A DNA stretch of 64,000 nucleotides from Rhizobium sp. R635 (GCF_002211285.1 NZ_LOKX01000002.1:124001-188000), one strand, 5' to 3'; positions 16,760 through 26,102 are shown, counted from the stretch's first letter. A program made the numbers and translations. Notes: generated by a model from the letters alone, not told the origin.

Positions 16760-17014
16760 TGCACGGATCAACGGCGATCAGCGCAGAATGGGCACGCGAA
16801 AGCGCCCATAAGGGACACGGGAGTTACGCTGCGACGCGAAGGTAAGTCGCAATGGATCAAATGTTCGGCAACCCGGCATCGGGATTGCATTGAGATAGAT
16901 AGGCCGGAAGGCCAATGATTGGGCGCCCAACGGCGGGCGCCACCAGCAAAGCCGCTGATCAGGATAATTCGCGCGCCTCGTGCAAGCGCATCCTGATCAG
17001 CGGCTTTTTGTTTT
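16760..17014 (+). promoter_or_regulatory. NasT-responsive leader RNA of the nas operon
   Basis: This about 255-base leader lies between the sigma-54 promoter and the transporter gene. Two short hairpins follow each other: 16789-16808 (TGGGC/GCCCA with an inner GC-GAAA-GC) and 16830-16851 (TGCGAC/GTCGCA with a 10-base loop). Both hold the heptamer ACGCGAA near the tip. Such paired hairpins are the usual targets of ANTAR proteins. Further stems follow (GGCC-ggaa-GGCC about 16902-16913 and GGGCGCCC about 16921-16928), then the strong terminator at 16948-17014. A 13-codon frame starts at the ATG at 16852 (MDQMFGNPASGLH), with an AAGG-like site 8-9 bases upstream, and might be a leader peptide. 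Confidence 0.75.
16948..17014 (+). terminator. Regulated leader terminator before the nitrate transporter
   Basis: A 17-base perfect inverted repeat: AAAGCCGCTGATCAGGA (16948-16964) and TCCTGATCAGCGGCTTT (16991-17007), followed by TTGTTTT. It would stop transcription from the sigma-54 promoter unless antitermination intervenes. Confidence 0.92.
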
Positions 17015-17062
17015 AACCCTCAGCAATGGATCGGCACGACCTTGTCGGGCCACGGAGAAGCC

Positions 17063-18304
17063 ATGTCTGTCATCGAGAAAGCGCAGCCCATGTCTGCCGG
17101 CGAACCAGCCAAAGCATTGTGGATCTCCACTCTTGCTTTCACCCTCTGTTTTGCCGTCTGGACGATCTTCGCGATCATCGGCATTCGCATCAAGCAGGAC
17201 CTCGGTTTGAACGAAGCCGAATTCGGATTGCTGGTCGGCACACCCGTGCTGACCGGTTCGCTCGTGCGCATCGTCCTCGGCATCTGGACGGGGCGCTACG
17301 GCGGCCGTCTCGTCTACACGCTGACCATGCTTTCCGCCGCCCTGGCGACCTTTCTTCTCTCCTACGCTCAAACCTATCCGCAGATGCTGATCGCCGGCCT
17401 CGGCGTCGGCCTTGCCGGCGGCTCCTTTGCAGTCGGCGTCGCCTATGTCTCGCCCTTCTTCCCTGCGGAGAAGCAGGGAACCGCGCTCGGCGTCTTCGGC
17501 GCCGGCAATGTCGGCGCAGCCGTGACCAAATTCGCCGCTCCCTTCGTGCTGATCGCATGGGGCTGGCAGGCGGTCGCGCAGATCTGGGCCGTTGGCCTCG
17601 CGCTGATGGCGATCGTCTTCTGGTTCACCACGACCGATGATCCGGCTTTCCGTCTTCGCCGCGAACGCGGCGCCGCTTCCAAGAGCCTTGCCCAGGAATT
17701 CGCACCGCTGCAGAACGTTCAGGTCTGGCGCTTCTCGCTCTACTATTTCTTCGCCTTCGGAGGCTTCGTCGCCCTGTCCTTGTGGCTGCCGCGCTATCTG
17801 GTCGGCGTCTACGGCTTCAACCTGGAAACCGCCGGCATGGTCGCAGCCGCCTACTCCATTCCGGGCAGCATCTTCCGCGCCTTCGGCGGCGTGCTGTCGG
17901 ACAAGAAGGGCGCGCGCAGCGTCATGTATGCGATGTTTGCCGTGTCGGCGGTCGCCACGCTCGTCCTGTCGCTGCCGGCTTCGACCATCACGCCTGTGGT
18001 CTTCATCGTCGTCATCTTCGTGCTCGGCTTCTTCATGAGCCTCGGCAAGGCTGCCGTCTACAAGCACATTCCGGCCTACTACCCTGAAAGCGTCGGCGCC
18101 GTCGGCGGCGTCGTCGGGATGATGGGCGGCCTCGGCGGCTTCATCCTGCCGATCGCCTTCGGCCTCCTGAAGGACATGACCGGCCTCTGGTCCAGCTGCT
18201 TCCTGCTGCTCTTCGCAATCGTCGCCATCTCGCTCATCTGGATGCACCTGTCCGTCAAGCAACTGTCGCGCCGGGCGCACTCGGCGCCCGTGGCTGCAAC
18301 CTAA
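17063..18304 (+). CDS. narK: Nitrate/nitrite MFS transporter (NarK/NasA type)
   Basis: 413 residues, about 12 hydrophobic spans. The nitrate-porter signature appears twice: GLAGGSFAVGVAYVSPFFP (about residues 120-138, ending in the conserved PxWYP-like FFPAEKQG) and GAVGGVVGMMGGLGGFILP near residue 350. It imports nitrate, and possibly exports nitrite, across the inner membrane. The ATG at 17063 follows a GGAGAAGCC site; an upstream in-frame GTG/ATG near 17042 lies close to the leader terminator and is not favoured. First gene of the operon with nirB, nirD and narB; it follows the NasT-controlled terminator. Confidence 0.93.
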   Translation: MSVIEKAQPMSAGEPAKALWISTLAFTLCFAVWTIFAIIGIRIKQDLGLNEAEFGLLVGTPVLTGSLVRIVLGIWTGRYGGRLVYTLTMLSAALATFLLSYAQTYPQMLIAGLGVGLAGGSFAVGVAYVSPFFPAEKQGTALGVFGAGNVGAAVTKFAAPFVLIAWGWQAVAQIWAVGLALMAIVFWFTTTDDPAFRLRRERGAASKSLAQEFAPLQNVQVWRFSLYYFFAFGGFVALSLWLPRYLVGVYGFNLETAGMVAAAYSIPGSIFRAFGGVLSDKKGARSVMYAMFAVSAVATLVLSLPASTITPVVFIVVIFVLGFFMSLGKAAVYKHIPAYYPESVGAVGGVVGMMGGLGGFILPIAFGLLKDMTGLWSSCFLLLFAIVAISLIWMHLSVKQLSRRAHSAPVAAT

Positions 18305-18321
18305 TCCAAGGACTTGGACAT

Positions 18322-20772
18322 ATGACTGAAAAACTCGTCATCATCGGCAATGGCATGGCCCCGGGGCGCATGCTGGAGCACCTCTTCGAGCAGTCGCCCG
18401 GTCGCTATGAAGTTACGATCTTCAATGCCGAGCCGCGCGTCAACTACGACCGCATCATGCTGTCGCCTGTTCTCTCGGGCGAAAAGGACTACGAGCAGAT
18501 CATCATTCATGGTGACGGCTGGTATATCAAGCACGGCATCACGCTCTACAAGGGCCATAGGATCGTCAACATCGACCGTGACGCCAAGACCGTCACGTCA
18601 GACCATGGCGTCACCGAAAGCTACGACAAGCTGGTGATCGCCACCGGCTCCGTGCCCTTCATCATCCCGGTTCCAGGCAAGGACCTGCCCGGCGTCATCA
18701 CCTATCGCGACCTCGACGACGTGCAGGCCATGCTGCTTGCCGCCCAGTCGCGTGAAAAGGCAGTCGTCATCGGCGGCGGCCTGCTCGGCCTTGAGGCGGC
18801 GGCCGGCCTTGCCCAGCGCGGCATGGACGTCACCGTGCTGCATGTCATGCCGACGCTGATGGAGCGCCAACTCGATCCGGCAGCCGGCTATCTCCTGCAG
18901 AAGGCGGTCGAGGAACGCGGCATCAAGGTGATCTGCAAGGCCAACACCAAGGCGATCATCGGCAACGGCAAGGTCGAGGGCATCGAACTCGACGACGGCC
19001 GCATCATCCCGGCAACGCTCGTCGTGATGGCAGTCGGCATTCGCCCGAGTGTCGGCCTGGCGAAAGACGCCGGCCTTGCGGTCAATCGCGGCATCGTCGT
19101 CGATGCCGGCATGCAGACTTCGGATGGCGATATCCTGGCGCTCGGCGAATGCGCCGAGGTGGGCGGCATGGTCTACGGCCTCGTCGCGCCGCTCTATGAA
19201 ATGGCCCGTATCGCCGCCGCGCATCTCTCCGGCGATCGCTCGCCGGCCTTCGTCCACGCGGACACGCCAACCAAACTCAAGGTCACCGGCATCGAGCTCT
19301 ATTCGCTCGGCGATTTCGCCGATGGCGACGACCGCGAGGAGATCGTGCTGCGCGATGCCAGCGCCGGCGTCTACAAGCGCCTGGTGCTGAAGGACAACAA
19401 GATCATCGGCACCGTGCTTTACGGCGAAACCGCCGATGGCGCCTGGTTCAACGATCTGAAGAAGAAGGCCACCGACATTTCCGAGATGCGCGAGACGCTT
19501 ATCTTCGGACAGGCCTATCAGGGAGGGTCGCCGCTGGACCCTATGGCGGCCGTTGCAGCCTTGCCGGATGACGCGGAGATCTGTGGCTGCAACGGCGTCT
19601 GCAAGGGTAAGATCACCTCGACCATCACCAGCAAGGGGCTGACGTCGCTCGATGACGTGCGCGCCCACACCAAGGCATCCGCCTCGTGCGGCTCCTGCAC
19701 CGGCCTCGTCGAGCAGCTGATGGCGCTGACGCTCGGCGACAGCTACAATCCGGCTGCCGTGCAGCCGATGTGCAACTGCACCGAACTCGGCCATGACGAT
19801 GTCCGCCGGCTGATCAAGGCGAAGGGGCTGAAGACCATTCCGGCCGTCATGCAGGAGCTGGAATGGAAGACCTCCTGCGGCTGCGCCAAATGCCGACCGG
19901 CGCTCAACTATTACCTCGTCTGCGACTGGCCGGACGAATATGCCGACGACTACCAGTCGCGCTTCATCAATGAGCGTGTGCATGCCAACATCCAGAAGGA
20001 CGGCACCTATTCCGTCGTTCCCCGCATGTGGGGCGGCGTCACCAATTCGAACGAGCTTCGCGCCATCGCCGATGTCGTCGACAAGTTCGAGATCCCGCTG
20101 GTCAAGGTGACGGGCGGCCAGCGCATCGACCTGCTCGGCATCGAGAAGGAAGATCTGCCCGCCGTCTGGGCCGATCTCGGCAAGGCCGGCTTCATCTCCG
20201 GGCAAGCCTATGCCAAGGGCCTGCGCACGGTGAAGACCTGTGTCGGTTCCGACTGGTGCCGCTTCGGCACGCAGGATTCCACCGGGCTCGGCATCCGCAT
20301 CGAGAAATTCATGTGGGGTTCCTGGACGCCGGCCAAACTCAAGATGGCCGTCTCCGGCTGTCCGCGAAACTGTGCCGAGGCCACCTGCAAGGATATCGGG
20401 GTCATCTGCGTCGATTCCGGTTTCGAGATCCATTTCGCAGGCGCCGCCGGTCTCGACATCAAGGGCACTGAGGTGCTCGGCCTCGTGAAGAGCGAGGACG
20501 AAGCGCTGGAGCATATCGTGGCTTTGACGCAGATGTACCGCGAGCAGGCCCGCTACCTCGAGCGCATCTACAAGTGGGCCAAGCGCGTCGGCCTCGATGA
20601 AATCCGCCGCCAGATCATGGACGACGGCGAGAAGCGCAAAGCCTATTACGACCGCTTCGTCTTCAGCCAGAAATTCGCACAGGTCGATCCCTGGTCGGAG
20701 CGCGTTTCCGGCAAGGACAAGCATGAATTCAAGCCGATGGCGACGGTCGGCTATCCGCAGGCTGCCGAGTAA
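18322..20772 (+). CDS. nirB: Assimilatory nitrite reductase (NADH), large subunit
   Basis: 816 residues. The N-terminal FAD/NAD-binding module shows IIGNGMAPGRMLE and later VIGGGLLGLEAAAGLAQRG. A BFD-like [2Fe-2S] domain holds CGCNGVCKGK and SCGSCTGLVEQ (about residues 420-470), followed by a second CGCAKCRP cluster site. The C-terminal sulfite/nitrite reductase ferredoxin half and haem-binding domain carries TCVGSDWCRFG and SGCPRNCAEATC, the cysteines that bind [4Fe-4S] and sirohaem. It reduces nitrite to ammonium with NADH. It lies 17 bases after the transporter and 10 bases before nirD. Antisense long frames over this gene are composition artefacts. Confidence 0.97.
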   Translation: MTEKLVIIGNGMAPGRMLEHLFEQSPGRYEVTIFNAEPRVNYDRIMLSPVLSGEKDYEQIIIHGDGWYIKHGITLYKGHRIVNIDRDAKTVTSDHGVTESYDKLVIATGSVPFIIPVPGKDLPGVITYRDLDDVQAMLLAAQSREKAVVIGGGLLGLEAAAGLAQRGMDVTVLHVMPTLMERQLDPAAGYLLQKAVEERGIKVICKANTKAIIGNGKVEGIELDDGRIIPATLVVMAVGIRPSVGLAKDAGLAVNRGIVVDAGMQTSDGDILALGECAEVGGMVYGLVAPLYEMARIAAAHLSGDRSPAFVHADTPTKLKVTGIELYSLGDFADGDDREEIVLRDASAGVYKRLVLKDNKIIGTVLYGETADGAWFNDLKKKATDISEMRETLIFGQAYQGGSPLDPMAAVAALPDDAEICGCNGVCKGKITSTITSKGLTSLDDVRAHTKASASCGSCTGLVEQLMALTLGDSYNPAAVQPMCNCTELGHDDVRRLIKAKGLKTIPAVMQELEWKTSCGCAKCRPALNYYLVCDWPDEYADDYQSRFINERVHANIQKDGTYSVVPRMWGGVTNSNELRAIADVVDKFEIPLVKVTGGQRIDLLGIEKEDLPAVWADLGKAGFISGQAYAKGLRTVKTCVGSDWCRFGTQDSTGLGIRIEKFMWGSWTPAKLKMAVSGCPRNCAEATCKDIGVICVDSGFEIHFAGAAGLDIKGTEVLGLVKSEDEALEHIVALTQMYREQARYLERIYKWAKRVGLDEIRRQIMDDGEKRKAYYDRFVFSQKFAQVDPWSERVSGKDKHEFKPMATVGYPQAAE

Positions 20773-20782
20773 GGAGATTGAT

Positions 20783-21127
20783 ATGACCTGGCCCAATGAA
20801 AACTGGCATCCGATCGGCGACATCTCCGACATCCCGCTGCGCGGCGCGCGTTGCGTGAAGACGCCGCAGGGCAAGATCGCCGTCTTCCGCACGGCCGAAA
20901 ACGAGGTCTTTGCCATCGAGGATCACTGCCCGCACAAGGGCGGCCCGCTCTCCCAGGGCATCGTGCATGCCAAGGCCGTCACCTGCCCGCTGCACAACTG
21001 GGTGATCTCTCTCGAAACCGGCAAGGCGCTCGGCGCCGACGAGGGCGCGGTGCGGACCATACCGATCCGCAATGAAGACGGCGCCCTCTTCATCGCGCTC
21101 GAAAGCCTGATGATGGCGGCGGAATAG
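20783..21127 (+). CDS. nirD: Nitrite reductase (NADH), small subunit, Rieske type
   Basis: 114 residues. The Rieske-type motifs CPHKGG (about residue 49) and CPLHNW (about residue 70) bind a [2Fe-2S] cluster in the NirD fold. It partners NirB in the cytoplasm to pass electrons to nitrite reduction. The ATG at 20783 follows AAGGAGATTGAT. The stop codon abuts the narB start at 21128, so the two are translationally linked. Confidence 0.96.
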   Translation: MTWPNENWHPIGDISDIPLRGARCVKTPQGKIAVFRTAENEVFAIEDHCPHKGGPLSQGIVHAKAVTCPLHNWVISLETGKALGADEGAVRTIPIRNEDGALFIALESLMMAAE

Positions 21128-23785
21128 ATGACGACAGAGGTCAAGACCACCTGTCCCTACTGCGGCGTCGGATGCGGCGTGCTCGCCACGGTCGACGAGG
21201 CCGGCGCGGTCAGCGTCAAGGGCGATCCCGAGCATCCGTCGAATTTCGGCCGGCTCTGCTCGAAGGGCTCGGCGCTTGCCGAAACGATCGATCTCGACGG
21301 CCGGCTTCTCTATCCGGAAATATCAGGTGAAAAAAGCGGCTGGGACGAGGCGCTTGATCTCGTTGCCCAGCGTTTTTCGGAAACGATCGCCAAATACGGG
21401 CCGGATTCGGTTGCCTTCTACGTCTCGGGTCAGTTGCTGACCGAAGATTATTACCTCGCCAACAAGCTGATGAAGGGTTTCATCGGCTCGGCCAACATCG
21501 ACACCAACTCGCGGCTGTGCATGTCCTCCTCCGTGGCGGGGCATCGCCGCGCCTTCGGCGCCGACACGGTGCCCGGCACCTATGAGGATATCGAACTGGC
21601 GGATCTGGTGGTCCTGACCGGCTCCAACCTCGCCTGGTGCCATCCCGTCATCTACCAGCGGCTTGCAGCCGCAAAGGCGGCGCGGCCAAGCATGCGGATC
21701 GTCGTCATCGATCCGCGCCGGACGATGACATGCGACATCGCCGACCTGCATCTGGCAATCCGCCCGGATGGCGACGTCGCGCTGTTCATGGGACTGCTTG
21801 CCCATCTCGCGACAAGCCCGGCAATCGACCAGAACTATATCGCCGCCCATACGGAAGGTTTCGCCGAAGCTTTTGCGGCCGCCACAACGCTCGATATCAA
21901 CGATCTGCTGGAACGGACCGGCCTGCCGGCCATGCAGATCCGGGAATTTTTCCGGCTGTTCGAGACGACTGAGAAAGTCGTGACCTGCTATAGCCAGGGC
22001 GTCAACCAGTCCTCCTCCGGCACCGACAAGGTCAATGCCATCCTCAACTGTCATCTCGCGACCGGCCGCATCGGCCGGCCGGGCATGGGGCCGTTCTCGC
22101 TGACCGGCCAGCCGAACGCCATGGGCGGCCGCGAGGTCGGCGGCCTTGCCAACATGCTCGCCGCCCATATGGCGATCGAGAATCCTGAGGATCGCGACCG
22201 CGTGCAGCGCTTCTGGAACTCGCCGGTCATCGCCGCCAAGCCCGGCCTGAAGGCGGTCGACATGTTCCGCGCGGTCGCCGACGGGCGCATCAAGGCGCTC
22301 TGGGTCATGGCCACCAATCCCGTCGTCTCGATGCCGGATGCCGACAGCGTCGAAAGCGCGATCGCCGCCTGTCCCTTCGTCGTCGTATCCGACATCCTGA
22401 AAGAGACGGATACGACCCGGCACGCGCATGTGCTTCTACCCTCGCTCGGCTGGGGCGAGAAGGACGGCACCGTCACCAATTCCGAGCGGCGCATCTCACG
22501 GCAGCGGCCATTCCTTGACGTCCCCGGCGATGCAAAGGCCGATTGGTGGCAGCTTGCGGAAGTCGCCCGCCGCATGGGATTCGCCGACGCCTTCGACTTC
22601 GATGCGCCGGTCGGGATCTTTGCGGAACATGCCGCCCTCTCCGCCTTCGAAAATGACGGCAGCCGCGATTTCGACATCGGCGCCCGCGCCGATATTGCCG
22701 GCGGCGCCTATGACGAGCTTTCACCTTTCCAGTGGCCGCAGCCGGCAGGAGCCGCACCCGGCGTCACCCGTTTCTTCGCCGAAGGCGGTTTCTTCCATCC
22801 CGACCGCAAGGCACGCTTCGTCGCGGTGCAGCCGCCCGCAACGGACCGCACCAATGCCGATTTCCCCTTCACGATGAATACCGGGCGCATCCGCGACCAG
22901 TGGCATACGATGACGCGGACCGGAAAGAGCGCGCGGCTCTCGGCCCATATCGCCGAGCCTTTCGCGGAAATCCATCCTCGCGACGCGATGGAGAACGGCA
23001 TATCAAGCGCCGGTCTCGTCGAGATCGAAAGCCCCCATGGCAAGGCTATCGTCCGCGCCCTGGTGACCGATCGCCAGGCGCGCGGCGGCATCTTTGCGCC
23101 GATGCACTGGAACGATCAGTTCGCGGCAAAAGCGCGGATCGATGCCCTCGTCGCGCCGATCACCGACCCCTTTTCCGGTCAGCCGGCCTCGAAGAACGTC
23201 GCCGTCGCCATTTGTCCCTTTGGCGCCACCCATTACGGTTTCGCCGTCTCGGCCGTAAAACCTGCTACGCCCGACGCAGGCTATTGGGCGCTGGCCAAAG
23301 CTGTCGGCGGCTGGCGGCTGGAGCTTGCTTTCAGCGAAGCCGTCGAAGACTGGGTAGCCTGGTGCCGCGCGGTCTTTGCCATTCCTGATGAAATCGAGCC
23401 GCTCGGCTATGCCGATCGGCAATCCGGCGACCTCAGGCTTGCCTTCTTCGATGGCGAGACCCTGCTTGCCGCGCTGTTCCTCGCACGCGAACCGGTCGCC
23501 GTCGCGCGCAACTGGGCGATCTCGCAGCTTACCATCTCTCATGGCGACCTCAGGAAGCGCTTCGCGCTCGTCGCAGGCCGTCCCGGGGCCGGCAGGCCGG
23601 ATCCGGGTGCGACCGTCTGCTCGTGCTTCAGCGTCGGGGTCAATCAGATCGCCGCCGCCGTGCGCGGCGGATGCCACAGCGTCGAAGCGGTCGGCAAGGA
23701 AACGAGCGCCGGAACCAATTGCGGCTCCTGCCGCAGCGAAATCGGCAGGATCATCGATCGCTGTCTTGCGGCCGCCGCGGAGTGA
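21128..23785 (+). CDS. narB: Assimilatory nitrate reductase, catalytic subunit
   Basis: 885 residues. The N-terminal [4Fe-4S] site is CPYCGVGCGV with the fourth Cys in RLCSKGSAL; the molybdopterin-guanine dinucleotide domains follow (FYVSGQLLTEDYYLANKLMKG; SRLCMSSSVAGHRRAFGAD holds the probable Mo-ligand Cys). The C-terminus carries an added BFD-like [2Fe-2S] domain (TVCSCFSVGVNQI and NCGSCRSEIGRII, about residues 835-880). This fused form is the alphaproteobacterial NasA/NarB that receives electrons from NAD(P)H or ferredoxin. It reduces nitrate to nitrite in the cytoplasm. The start directly follows the nirD stop. Last gene of the operon. Confidence 0.96.
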   Translation: MTTEVKTTCPYCGVGCGVLATVDEAGAVSVKGDPEHPSNFGRLCSKGSALAETIDLDGRLLYPEISGEKSGWDEALDLVAQRFSETIAKYGPDSVAFYVSGQLLTEDYYLANKLMKGFIGSANIDTNSRLCMSSSVAGHRRAFGADTVPGTYEDIELADLVVLTGSNLAWCHPVIYQRLAAAKAARPSMRIVVIDPRRTMTCDIADLHLAIRPDGDVALFMGLLAHLATSPAIDQNYIAAHTEGFAEAFAAATTLDINDLLERTGLPAMQIREFFRLFETTEKVVTCYSQGVNQSSSGTDKVNAILNCHLATGRIGRPGMGPFSLTGQPNAMGGREVGGLANMLAAHMAIENPEDRDRVQRFWNSPVIAAKPGLKAVDMFRAVADGRIKALWVMATNPVVSMPDADSVESAIAACPFVVVSDILKETDTTRHAHVLLPSLGWGEKDGTVTNSERRISRQRPFLDVPGDAKADWWQLAEVARRMGFADAFDFDAPVGIFAEHAALSAFENDGSRDFDIGARADIAGGAYDELSPFQWPQPAGAAPGVTRFFAEGGFFHPDRKARFVAVQPPATDRTNADFPFTMNTGRIRDQWHTMTRTGKSARLSAHIAEPFAEIHPRDAMENGISSAGLVEIESPHGKAIVRALVTDRQARGGIFAPMHWNDQFAAKARIDALVAPITDPFSGQPASKNVAVAICPFGATHYGFAVSAVKPATPDAGYWALAKAVGGWRLELAFSEAVEDWVAWCRAVFAIPDEIEPLGYADRQSGDLRLAFFDGETLLAALFLAREPVAVARNWAISQLTISHGDLRKRFALVAGRPGAGRPDPGATVCSCFSVGVNQIAAAVRGGCHSVEAVGKETSAGTNCGSCRSEIGRIIDRCLAAAAE

Positions 23786-23790
23786 GACCG

Positions 23791-23812
23791 CGCGGCCTGC
23801 CGTCAGGCCGCG
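23791..23812. terminator. Bidirectional hairpin between narB and HAD gene
   Basis: CGCGGCCTG (23791-23799) pairs with CAGGCCGCG (23804-23812) around four bases. No clear T run follows on either side, so termination is uncertain; the arm overlaps the end of the HAD gene. Confidence 0.4.
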
Positions 23813-24507
23813 TTCGAGACGATCAGTATTTTACGATCGGCGTCAATGCGGACGGAAAACTCGTCATAGGATGAGAGGGTCGGATGGGCCGTCTCCATCT
23901 TGTGCTGATGGGTTGCCGTGACGACCATGACATCGGCGCCGGCCGCCTCGCCGGCTGCAATTCCGGCGGCGACGTCTTCGAACACCAGGCAATCACGCGT
24001 GCTGACACCGAGGCGTTCAGCGCCCAGAATGTAACATTGCGGATCGGGTTTTCCGGCCTTCACGTCCTCCGCCGTCACCATGAATTTCGGCTGCGGCAGG
24101 CCTGCCGCTTCCAGCCGCCGGCGGGCAAGACGCAAGGGCGAGGACGTGACGATCGCCCAGCGATCCGGCGGCAGCGAACTCAGGAATGTCGCCGCCCCCG
24201 GAATGGCAACGACATCGCCGACATCGGCGATCTCAGCCTCTGTCACCAGTCTTGCTTCGTGTTCGGGATCGACCCCGGGCAGGTTCAGCCGGGTGATCGT
24301 ATCGATGCCGCGCGAGCCGTGCATCTTCGGCAAAAAGTCCACGACATCGAGGCCATGGCGTCTTGCCCAGTCGCTCCACACGCGTTCAGCCGCACGGATC
24401 GAGTTGAGGATGGTGCCGTCCATATCGAACAGGAAGGCGGCATAAGGCTTCTCGAAGCCGCGGGGCATCGGCAGGGACAAAGGCGGATCCTTTTTAGGGA
24501 AGAGCAT
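23803..24507 (-). CDS. HAD-superfamily sugar-phosphatase-like hydrolase
   Basis: 234 residues. HAD motif I is FLFDMDGTILNS (about residues 25-36), motif II is IVTSSP (near 118), motif III is KAGKPDPQCY (about 149-158) and motif IV is CLVFEDVAAGI (about 172-182). The alpha-helical cap lies between motifs I and II (subfamily IA, variant 3). Such enzymes dephosphorylate small phospho-sugars or phosphoglycolate. The substrate is not indicated by context; it is a single gene convergent with narB. The start at 24507 lacks a strong ribosome binding site, and an internal ATG (residue 14) is possible. Confidence 0.87.
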   Translation of the reverse strand: MLFPKKDPPLSLPMPRGFEKPYAAFLFDMDGTILNSIRAAERVWSDWARRHGLDVVDFLPKMHGSRGIDTITRLNLPGVDPEHEARLVTEAEIADVGDVVAIPGAATFLSSLPPDRWAIVTSSPLRLARRRLEAAGLPQPKFMVTAEDVKAGKPDPQCYILGAERLGVSTRDCLVFEDVAAGIAAGEAAGADVMVVTATHQHKMETAHPTLSSYDEFSVRIDADRKILIVSNAA

Positions 24508-24605
24508 CGGATGAATGTCGCTATCACCCGATCAAACGGTAAATCATTGCCGTTTGCAAGCTTTCGCCCGGAGATGCCAGCCATATCTCCATCCGGAGAC
24601 ATTTA

Positions 24606-25025
24606 TCAACGCAGCAGCTTCAGCGAACCCGTCAGCGAGCGTACCCACTTCGTCGGGCCGGCGAGCCCAACGCCGTCGATGGCTTCCGAAGACAGGTCGC
24701 GTTTCGGCATCGACGCCTCATAGTCGGCATAGACGTGCAAGGCGCGGGCAAAACGCGGAAACGGCACGACCAGCGCGCCGTCAGGCGCCGGGAGAGCCTT
24801 CAGCAACAGCGATCTGAGATCCGCGGCTGCCGCCTGCAGCACCGGAACCGGCTTGTTGGCGCTGATATGAAATATCCGTCCTGCCTGGTCGGTCAGTCGC
24901 GTGCCGGCCAGTGCGGGCACCGCAGCGCCGAGGCCGATCGACAGCACCGCAACCGTATTGGCGAGTTCGCCGGCAGGCAGCGCCGGCTCGACGATCACCG
25001 CGACACGCCAGTCCTCACTTGTCAT
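24606..25025 (-). CDS. DUF2000 family protein
   Basis: 139 residues. The pattern VAVIVEPALPAGELANTVAVLSIGLGAAVP (about residues 8-37) and AGTRLTDQAGRIFHISANKPVPVLQA match DUF2000, a small fold seen in peptidyl-tRNA-hydrolase-like proteins. The biochemical role is unknown. It is divergent from an Lrp/AsnC regulator gene at 25162, a pairing often seen for this family, so amino-acid-responsive control is plausible. Confidence 0.85.
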   Translation of the reverse strand: MTSEDWRVAVIVEPALPAGELANTVAVLSIGLGAAVPALAGTRLTDQAGRIFHISANKPVPVLQAAAADLRSLLLKALPAPDGALVVPFPRFARALHVYADYEASMPKRDLSSEAIDGVGLAGPTKWVRSLTGSLKLLR

Positions 25026-25161
25026 TCATCGTTCTCCGTTCTTCGTTCTATTTCGAATTTATCGAAAGCCGGAGAAATATCCTGCCTATTCCTGTCGTCC
25101 CGCCCACGCATTTGGTAGGATCTACCCGACAATCGGGAAAAATCGAAAGGACATACCGATC

Positions 25162-25647
25162 ATGGATTTCGAGCCGGGCGATATCCGCATATTGAAGGCG
25201 TTGCAGAGCGAGGGACGGCTGACCAATCAGGAGCTTGCAGAACGCGTGGGGATGTCGACCTCGCCCTGTTGGCGCAGGGTGAAAAGATTGGAGGAGGCCG
25301 GTGTCATCCGCGGTTATCAGGCCGTCATCGATCGCCGCGCCGTCGGCCTCGGCGTCCTCGCCTTCGTGCGTGTGCAGATCGACACGCATTCCCATGACGA
25401 GGCCGAGCGGTTCGAGCGCGAAGTCGGTGAACTGGAGGCGGTCATCGCCTGCTATTCCGTCGCCGGCGAAGCCGATTTTCTGCTGCAGGTGGTTGCAGCC
25501 GATCTCGACAGTTACGCCGAATTCGCGATGACCGTGATCCGTCGCCTGCCCGGCATCAAGGAGATGCATACGATGTTCGTGCTGAAGGACATCAAGGCGT
25601 CGACGATGCTGCCCGTACAGGCGCCGGCCGCCGGCCGTGCGCGCTGA
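25162..25647 (+). CDS. Lrp/AsnC family regulator
   Basis: 161 residues. The N-terminal helix-turn-helix (ILKALQSEGRLTNQELAERVGMSTSPCWRRVKRLEEAGVI, residues about 9-48) and the C-terminal RAM ligand-binding domain (VLAFVRVQIDTHSHDEAERFEREV to MHTMFVLKDIKAS) are both complete. It probably senses an amino acid and regulates the divergent DUF2000 gene. The ATG at 25162 is about 10 bases after an AAAGGA site. Confidence 0.92.
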   Translation: MDFEPGDIRILKALQSEGRLTNQELAERVGMSTSPCWRRVKRLEEAGVIRGYQAVIDRRAVGLGVLAFVRVQIDTHSHDEAERFEREVGELEAVIACYSVAGEADFLLQVVAADLDSYAEFAMTVIRRLPGIKEMHTMFVLKDIKASTMLPVQAPAAGRAR

Positions 25648-25651
25648 GCGC

Positions 25652-25996
25652 CTAAAAGGCTGTGCCGGTGGTGATCAGGTCGCAGGAGAGGCGCAAGCCG
25701 ATCTGGTCGTGACACAGTTCATCGGCGCCGGCGGCAAGTTCCAGTTCGGCGGGAGCATCGGCGCGCAGGTAGGACTGTGCGAGTGGATCGATATGCATAG
25801 GAACGGCAGTCCAAAGCGAGGGGCGGCTGACATCGAGCGCCGATATGCCGGCCTTTTCGCCGCCCAAGGCACATGAGGCGATCGCCATGCCGCTTGCCGT
25901 AAAGGTGATGGCAAGGGCGATCTGGAGACAGAGATCTGCGGCCTCGCGCAGGGAAACGAACATTGCGGCCTCATGCTGCGGATTGGGTTCTGTCAT
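25652..25996 (-). CDS. Hypothetical protein (114 aa)
   Basis: An ATG at 25996 opens a protein with an amphipathic N-terminal region, a hydrophobic helix (LREAADLCLQIALAITFTASGMAIASCALGG, about residues 16-46), and a C-terminal acidic part with two cysteines (GADELCHDQIGLRLSCDLI). No family is recognised. It is convergent with the Lrp gene, whose stop is only a few bases away. Absence of competing frames and reasonable composition support coding, but no homology is available from the sequence alone. Confidence 0.5.
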   Translation of the reverse strand: MTEPNPQHEAAMFVSLREAADLCLQIALAITFTASGMAIASCALGGEKAGISALDVSRPSLWTAVPMHIDPLAQSYLRADAPAELELAAGADELCHDQIGLRLSCDLITTGTAF

Positions 25997-26102
25997 GCCA
26001 CTAAGGCAGGCGACAGCGCCGATCCAGCGGCTTCACCCGTTAAGGTTTACGCCTAACCATGCGCCGGCATGCGGGCACCAGCGCAGGTTTTTCAGAAATT
26101 TC

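Noticed and set aside
18598..20916. 772-residue leftward frame
   Set aside because: Antisense to nirB, nirD. No recognisable domains, and composition is typical of a shadow of a high-GC gene.
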